The translations under genes were made by a program, and so were the position numbers. A DNA stretch of 36,397 nucleotides from contig WRJI01000015.1 of assembly GCA_009778595.1 (NCBI GenBank), positions 1 through 36,397 of the forward strand, read 5' to 3'. The stretch is from Peptococcaceae bacterium (GTDB lineage Bacteria; Bacillota; Desulfitobacteriia; Desulfitobacteriales; Syntrophobotulaceae). This document shows, piece after piece, positions 32,976-36,397 of the stretch. Position 1 is the first letter of the stretch. Each line of letters opens with the position of its first letter. Below the pieces are notes generated by a model. That model did no database searches, was not told where the DNA came from, and saw only the letters and a program-made list of their open reading frames with translations.

Positions 32976-33733
32976 TGTTTTGAATTTGTAATGCTAGCCC
33001 AATTCGTTGTCTCTATTAATTCCGATATAGCAGACTCGGCGTGCATGATTAATTCTGTAGCCCCATCATACTCCCCTACCAATACGTTTTGCAAGATATT
33101 TTCAATATCGTTCCCCACATATGGGGCTTGTGCGAACTCTTTCAGATCTCTGACGGATTTCTTGATCAAATCATGATCAAATTCAGAAAGCGCGGTTTTG
33201 AGATCGGCAAGACCTGTTTTCAATAACTCCTGATCAAAATCCTCCTCTTTATTCCAGCCTCCTACTTGTGTCGCGACTACCTTGCTAATGCTGTGGCTCA
33301 GTGCCTCAACATCAGTGAATAGGACGTAGCTATGAGCTTGGATATAGGCTATATCCTCGGTTCGGGCTGCTGTCTCCAATCTAAAAGCATCTTCCGAAAG
33401 GGATTGTGCCCCAATATTTGCCAAGGCCCCTTTTAGCGCGTGCACATTAATCCTGTATAAAGACAGTTCCTTTGTTTCTAGACATAGCTTCAACATTTCT
33501 ATCTTTCTCCAGGCCTCTTTCTGAAAAACTGCAAGGGTTGATAAATAGTTTCGGGTGACGCCGCCCGAAAACATCAACCCTCTTTCCACATTCAATCCTT
33601 CAATCTTAATTGGCAAGTCCTTATCAGTTGCTATTTCTTCCACGCCAAGCCAATTGCCTGTCGTTGCATCATCCTCCCATACCGGCACGCCTGGGTTGGA
33701 TCTACTCATGTTTTCTGTATTGCCAAATTCCAT
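32972..33733 (-). CDS. Hpt (histidine phosphotransfer) domain protein
   Basis: 253 residues. AGGAG lies 7 nt before ATG 33733. An Hpt-type segment runs from about 45 to 140: GLNVERGLMFSGGVTRNYLSTLAVF, then the phospho-acceptor motif INVHALKGALANIGA with His98, then LSEDAFRLETAART. The second half (about 160-250) is helical and may be a second, degenerate four-helix unit. No kinase or receiver domain. The HD-GYP response regulator gene is immediately upstream on the same strand, so phosphoryl transfer between the two is a fair inference. Confidence 0.82.
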   Translation of the reverse strand: MEFGNTENMSRSNPGVPVWEDDATTGNWLGVEEIATDKDLPIKIEGLNVERGLMFSGGVTRNYLSTLAVFQKEAWRKIEMLKLCLETKELSLYRINVHALKGALANIGAQSLSEDAFRLETAARTEDIAYIQAHSYVLFTDVEALSHSISKVVATQVGGWNKEEDFDQELLKTGLADLKTALSEFDHDLIKKSVRDLKEFAQAPYVGNDIENILQNVLVGEYDGATELIMHAESAISELIETTNWASITNSKQ

Positions 33734-33808
33734 ATCATTTCTCCTAGCCGGTACTCCGTCCAGCCAAAATACACGCTATTCCACTTAATCCATACAAGTC
33801 ATTACGGG

Positions 33809-33904
33809 CTTAGTCGCTTAGGTTGCAACAACATCAATAAAAAACAAGAAGATCCACATTCTGAATACTGAATACTGAATACTTGCGGGCAGAGCCCGCG
33901 TTAG
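33809..33904 (-). repeat. Interspersed hairpin element, copy 4 (reverse)
   Basis: Read on the minus strand: GCTAAC, stem-loop GCGGGC-TCT-GCCCGC (33899-33885), AAG, three heptamers TATTCAG, AATGTGGATCTTCTTG, T-tract, ATTGAT, GTTG-TTG-CAAC, CTAAGCGACTAAG. Compared with copy 2 it has one heptamer fewer and the alternative stem. It fills most of the gap between the response regulator and Hpt genes. Confidence 0.88.
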
Positions 33905-33924
33905 CGAAGAATGAACATGATCGC

Positions 33925-34995
33925 TTATTTTTCGGTGATTTCTTTGAATTTATCCTCTATGCTTAAGAATAGCTCGACCAACTCAGGATCGAAGTGTGTT
34001 CCTTTACCTTCTATGATGATTTCTACAGCTACTTCGTGGGGATATGCCGATTTATAGGGTCTATCCGAAACGAGAGCATCGTAGACGTCAACTACGGCCA
34101 TAATCCTGCCCAAAAGAGGAATCTCAGTGCCTTTCAACCCTCTTTGGTAACCACTGCCGTCCCATTTTTCATGATGAGATCCGGCCATAATTTTGGCGTA
34201 ATCCAGAAAAGCATGTTCCGTTGTATTCTTCTTAATATTCTCGATCACTTCTTCGCCCCATGTCGTATGCTTTTTGATGATCTCAAATTCTTCAGGAGTC
34301 AGCTTGTCTGGTTTTTGTAGTATGCTATCTTTGATAGCTATTTTACCGACATCATGAAGTTGGGTCGATTGGAGCACCAAATCAATGTCCCACAGATCCG
34401 TTTCTTCTTTATGCAATCCTCGTTCCAACAGAGCATTCAGCAGGATACTCACATATCTTTGTGTTCTCTCTATATGTCCGCCGGTAACATCGTCTCGCCA
34501 TTCCACGAGTTCCGCCATTGTTCTTATGATAGCGTTTTGAAGCTCGATGACGGTTTTTGTTTTCTCTCCGACCATTTCCTGCAGGTTGGTATTAAAATGC
34601 ATGAGTTCTTGTTTTTGCTCTTGAACCAGCAGATGCACTTCGATGCGTTTAAGCAAAAGCTGCGGAGAAAATGGTTTGATCACGTAGTCGATCGCGCCAA
34701 GGGATAATCCCCGCAGCTCGCTGTCGTTATCGCTTTTGGCTGTCAAAAAGATGACAGGAATATGGCGCGTCTCTTGTTTGCTTTTCACCCGTTTTATCGT
34801 TTCGTATCCATCCATTTCCGGCATCTCCACATCGAGAAGAATGAGGTCGGGGATACGTTTTTCCATAGCTTGAATGAGGCGTGATCCGGAGTTAAAAGTG
34901 AAGGAGTTATAGACATCCGAGAGGGCATCATTGCCTACAGTCAGATTTGTTACATCGTCATCAACAAGGAAGATTGTTTTGCGGTCTGGGCTCAT
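33925..34995 (-). CDS. Response regulator with HD-GYP domain (probable c-di-GMP phosphodiesterase)
   Basis: 356 residues from ATG 34995, chosen because AAGGAAGG is 11 nt upstream; ATG 35037 and 35019 are also open. Receiver domain 6-125: TIFLVDDD, phospho-acceptor Asp55 in LILLDVEMPEMDG, and FLTAKSD. A short coiled linker leads to an HD-GYP domain about 160-345: GGHIERTQRYV, QLHDVGKIAI (HD pair), HHEKWDGSGYQRGLKG, DVYDALVSDRPYK. The GYP signature reads GYQ, while the metal-binding His/Asp residues are kept. Family role: hydrolysis of cyclic di-GMP under control of phosphorylation. Confidence 0.93.
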   Translation of the reverse strand: MSPDRKTIFLVDDDVTNLTVGNDALSDVYNSFTFNSGSRLIQAMEKRIPDLILLDVEMPEMDGYETIKRVKSKQETRHIPVIFLTAKSDNDSELRGLSLGAIDYVIKPFSPQLLLKRIEVHLLVQEQKQELMHFNTNLQEMVGEKTKTVIELQNAIIRTMAELVEWRDDVTGGHIERTQRYVSILLNALLERGLHKEETDLWDIDLVLQSTQLHDVGKIAIKDSILQKPDKLTPEEFEIIKKHTTWGEEVIENIKKNTTEHAFLDYAKIMAGSHHEKWDGSGYQRGLKGTEIPLLGRIMAVVDVYDALVSDRPYKSAYPHEVAVEIIIEGKGTHFDPELVELFLSIEDKFKEITEK

Positions 34996-35204
34996 TGAGA
35001 ACTTTTTTCCTTCCTTCATGATTGGGCGTCCGATCATTCTTTTTATAGGGTTTACTGGAACGGTTAAAATTATTTCTTCTCATTCTGCTCAATCTGCTCA
35101 ATCTGCCCAGATCTTGACAAAGCAGAACCGCCTTTATCTCTTCGCCCCTTGCCGGCGAAAGTTTCTTGGTCACAAACAGTTTGAATCTGGATGGCATTAT
35201 ATTT

Positions 35205-35822
35205 TTATTCTTTGACCAACACTTTAACGACTTCGCCAAAATAGATCCGATGAAAATCTTTTTCCGGATAGAACTCCGGTTCCAACTTCCGGTCAACAAA
35301 CTTTACGGCATCCAACGTCTGATCGCCAAAAAGTTTTCGGCAAACAATTATGGTATGAGCTTCTTCGAAAGCCAAGGTGTCCTCAACAAAATAAGGCGTC
35401 AATCCGCTTTCGGCAATCTTGTTCCCGTCTCTGCCTGATTTGGAACCCAAGAGGCCCAATGCCTTTTTATACTCCTTGGGGTAGAAACTGAGGGTAAAAG
35501 TATCAGTCTGATCCACAAATTTTTTCGTGTATCTCTGAGGTCTAATAAAAACCGTTACTACTGGTTTGTTCCACATGGTTCCCATCATACCCCAGCTCAC
35601 TGTCATGGTATTACAGTTCAGAACCGGCTCCTGGCCGGTTCCTGAACTGGTCAGAACCGGCTCCTGGCCGGTTCCTGAACTGGTCAGTACCGGCTCCTGG
35701 CCGGTTCCTGAACTGGTCAGTACCGGCTCCTGGCCCCCCGCGCTCACCAGTGCCCATTGATCGTACAATATGGAAAAGGGATTGGTTTTTAGATCTTTCG
35801 CGCTTACTTCGATAAACGGCAT
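35205..35822 (-). CDS. Flavin reductase-like FMN-binding protein with inserted tandem repeat
   Basis: 205 residues; AAAGGAG precedes ATG 35822 by 10 nt. Split-barrel flavin reductase domain: NPFSILYDQWALVSAG, CNTMTVSWGMMGTMWNKPV, VFIRPQRYTKKFVDQ, FTLSFYPKEYKKALGLLGSKSGRDGNKI, EEAHTIIVCRKLF. This subfamily usually has about 170 residues. The excess is an 11-residue unit (TGQEPVLTSSG) repeated three times plus a partial one, placed between LVSAG and NTMTVSWG, next to the FMN-contacting strand. The frame is kept throughout, so the protein may still fold. Stand-alone gene. Confidence 0.88.
   Translation of the reverse strand: MPFIEVSAKDLKTNPFSILYDQWALVSAGGQEPVLTSSGTGQEPVLTSSGTGQEPVLTSSGTGQEPVLNCNTMTVSWGMMGTMWNKPVVTVFIRPQRYTKKFVDQTDTFTLSFYPKEYKKALGLLGSKSGRDGNKIAESGLTPYFVEDTLAFEEAHTIIVCRKLFGDQTLDAVKFVDRKLEPEFYPEKDFHRIYFGEVVKVLVKE
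35621..35733 (-). repeat. 33-bp hairpin-containing coding repeat (3.4 copies)
   Basis: Units at 35621-35653, 35654-35686, 35687-35719 and partial 35720-35733. Each contains the inverted repeat AACCGG-CTCCTGG-CCGGTT or its TACCGG variant, and a second small one (GGTTC-CT-GAACT). The first two units are identical. Confidence 0.93.
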
Positions 35823-35826
35823 AGTT

Positions 35827-36126
35827 TCATTTCTCCTTTTTTGGGGTGTCGTCTTCCTTCAAAATGGCTTTCTTCTTATCTGTTCCGCGCACGGGCAACG
35901 CATAAGGAGGGAACATTCCATTTCCCAATATATGAATGTTCACTGTCTTGGTGACAGGACCAATTGGTTGTTTCTGGAGAATCCAAAAGCCCGCGATTTT
36001 GTTCTGCCTCAATCTGGTTCCGTCAGGCAGAGATACCGTTGGGTTCTCCCGCCCAAACCTGCACCTCGTGCTTCTGCTGTCGGAATCAACCTTTATTCCC
36101 GTCAAGCAAATATGTGTAGTTCTCAA
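35827..36126 (-). pseudogene. Doubtful ORF or gene remnant
   Basis: About 99 codons open without a convincing start (TTG 36126, inside the neighbouring gene, no ribosome site). The middle and end (ENPTVSLPDGTRLRQNK, ILGNGMFPPYALPVRG, ending in Lys-rich KKEK) read like real protein. The stop overlaps the ribosome site of the flavin reductase gene. It may be a decayed gene or chance. No family recognised. Confidence 0.3.
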
Positions 36127-36352
36127 ACTGATCCAACACCTTAATGTCGGAATCCTTCATCTCCAACTCATCGATAATTTGTTCACGGGTTTTATTTTTT
36201 AGCTTCTTTCTATTGATTTGATCAACCAATCGCCTAAGGGCTCCTTCTTCTCTGCCCTCTTCTCTGCCCTCTTCTCTGCCCTCTTTCCACTTCTCCTCAA
36301 GCCAGCCCTTCTTCTCCGCTACCTCAAAGAAGTATTCTGCCGCAGTACTCAT
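36086..36352 (-). CDS. Short protein resembling the C-terminal tail of Rpn/PD-(D/E)XK transposase-like nucleases
   Basis: 88 residues from ATG 36352, supported by GAGGAGG 8 nt upstream. MSTAAEYFFEVAEKKGWLEE, then KWKEGREEGREEGREEGALR, then a helical end (IIDELEMKDSDIKVLDQFENY). In Rpn-family proteins such Glu/Arg/Gly repeats and a helical tail follow a nuclease domain; no nuclease domain is visible here, though the frame stays open to the window edge. It may be a stand-alone tail, a truncated gene, or the 3' part of a larger gene starting outside the window. Confidence 0.6.
   Translation of the reverse strand: MSTAAEYFFEVAEKKGWLEEKWKEGREEGREEGREEGALRRLVDQINRKKLKNKTREQIIDELEMKDSDIKVLDQFENYTYLLDGNKG
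36247..36282 (-). repeat. Three-copy 12-bp coding repeat (GREE)
   Basis: Plus-strand CTTCTCTGCCCT three times in tandem, encoding GREE units. Common in this protein type, but it adds to the set of in-frame repeats in the window. Confidence 0.85.
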
Positions 36353-36397
36353 ATTCATGACCTCCTCAAAGATTGTTTTGTTCGCTTGGCGCACGCG

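Noticed and set aside
35038-35204. Possible riboswitch or ncRNA upstream of the HD-GYP regulator (TTCGCC/GGCGAA stem)
   Set aside because: The stem is short and the sequence does not fit the c-di-GMP-I or -II riboswitch consensus; only a 9-bp-unit repeat (CTCAATCTG) is otherwise visible.
1-36397. tRNA genes, prophage or insertion-sequence transposase
   Set aside because: No cloverleaf with TTCGA-type arms, no integrase or DDE/Y1 transposase motifs were found in any frame I read; the interspersed elements are non-coding.

Overview
The window looks like chromosome from an endospore-forming, Clostridia-grade Firmicute. The evidence is spoIIR, a GerMN lipoprotein and a YlbF-type protein, a type-A RNase P RNA (Bacillus-type bacteria carry type B), near-consensus TTGACA/TATAAT promoters with strong AGGAGG ribosome sites, and menaquinone genes. 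No phage or insertion-sequence transposase was seen. Species cannot be told from the sequence alone.

Layout. 1-6048 (minus): the first 2016 codons of a giant secreted RHS/YD-repeat protein whose variable C-terminal tip runs off the left edge. 6.2-11.6 kb: a PpiC-type lipoprotein; a two-gene minus-strand operon (zinc-ribbon/glutamine-rich membrane protein, DUF3795 protein); and a plus-strand pair (tocopherol cyclase-like protein, membrane-anchored alpha/alpha-toroid protein). 11.5-19.3 kb (minus): a housekeeping/sporulation cluster in the order YlbF-like, repeat-rich hypothetical, spoIIR, gerM, murI, lit, tcdA, rph, rdgB. 19.4-23.2 kb: an SGNH-fold protein and a CaCA cation exchanger (plus), convergent with an S41/PDZ protease-like protein (minus). 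23.2-25.7 kb (minus): trmK, a Nif3-family gene, then rnpB with its own promoter and terminator. 25.8-30.0 kb (plus): a Ski2-like helicase, menA and menG. 30.0-32.9 kb (plus): a complete SsuABC/TauABC-type importer. 32.8-36.4 kb (minus): an Hpt protein with a small coupled ORF, an HD-GYP response regulator, a flavin reductase-like protein, and the tail of a PD-(D/E)XK-associated protein.

Three features stand out. (1) An unfamiliar interspersed element of about 55-105 bp occurs four times (8649, 16567, 21291, 33904 reverse). It has a covarying terminal hairpin followed by 3-4 heptamers. The third copy supplies the stop codons of both convergent genes that flank it. (2) At least six genes carry in-frame tandem DNA repeats of 12, 18, 30 or 33 bp or Gln-rich type. 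In one, the repeat sits inside the FMN-binding region of a flavin reductase-like protein. (3) Two neighbouring hydrolase-like proteins (SGNH at 19464, S41 at 21332) have intact folds and reading frames but lack key catalytic residues.

The RHS and helicase genes have C/A-rich coding strands, opposite to the G/T-rich coding strands of the housekeeping cluster, which suggests a different history or a different codon selection.
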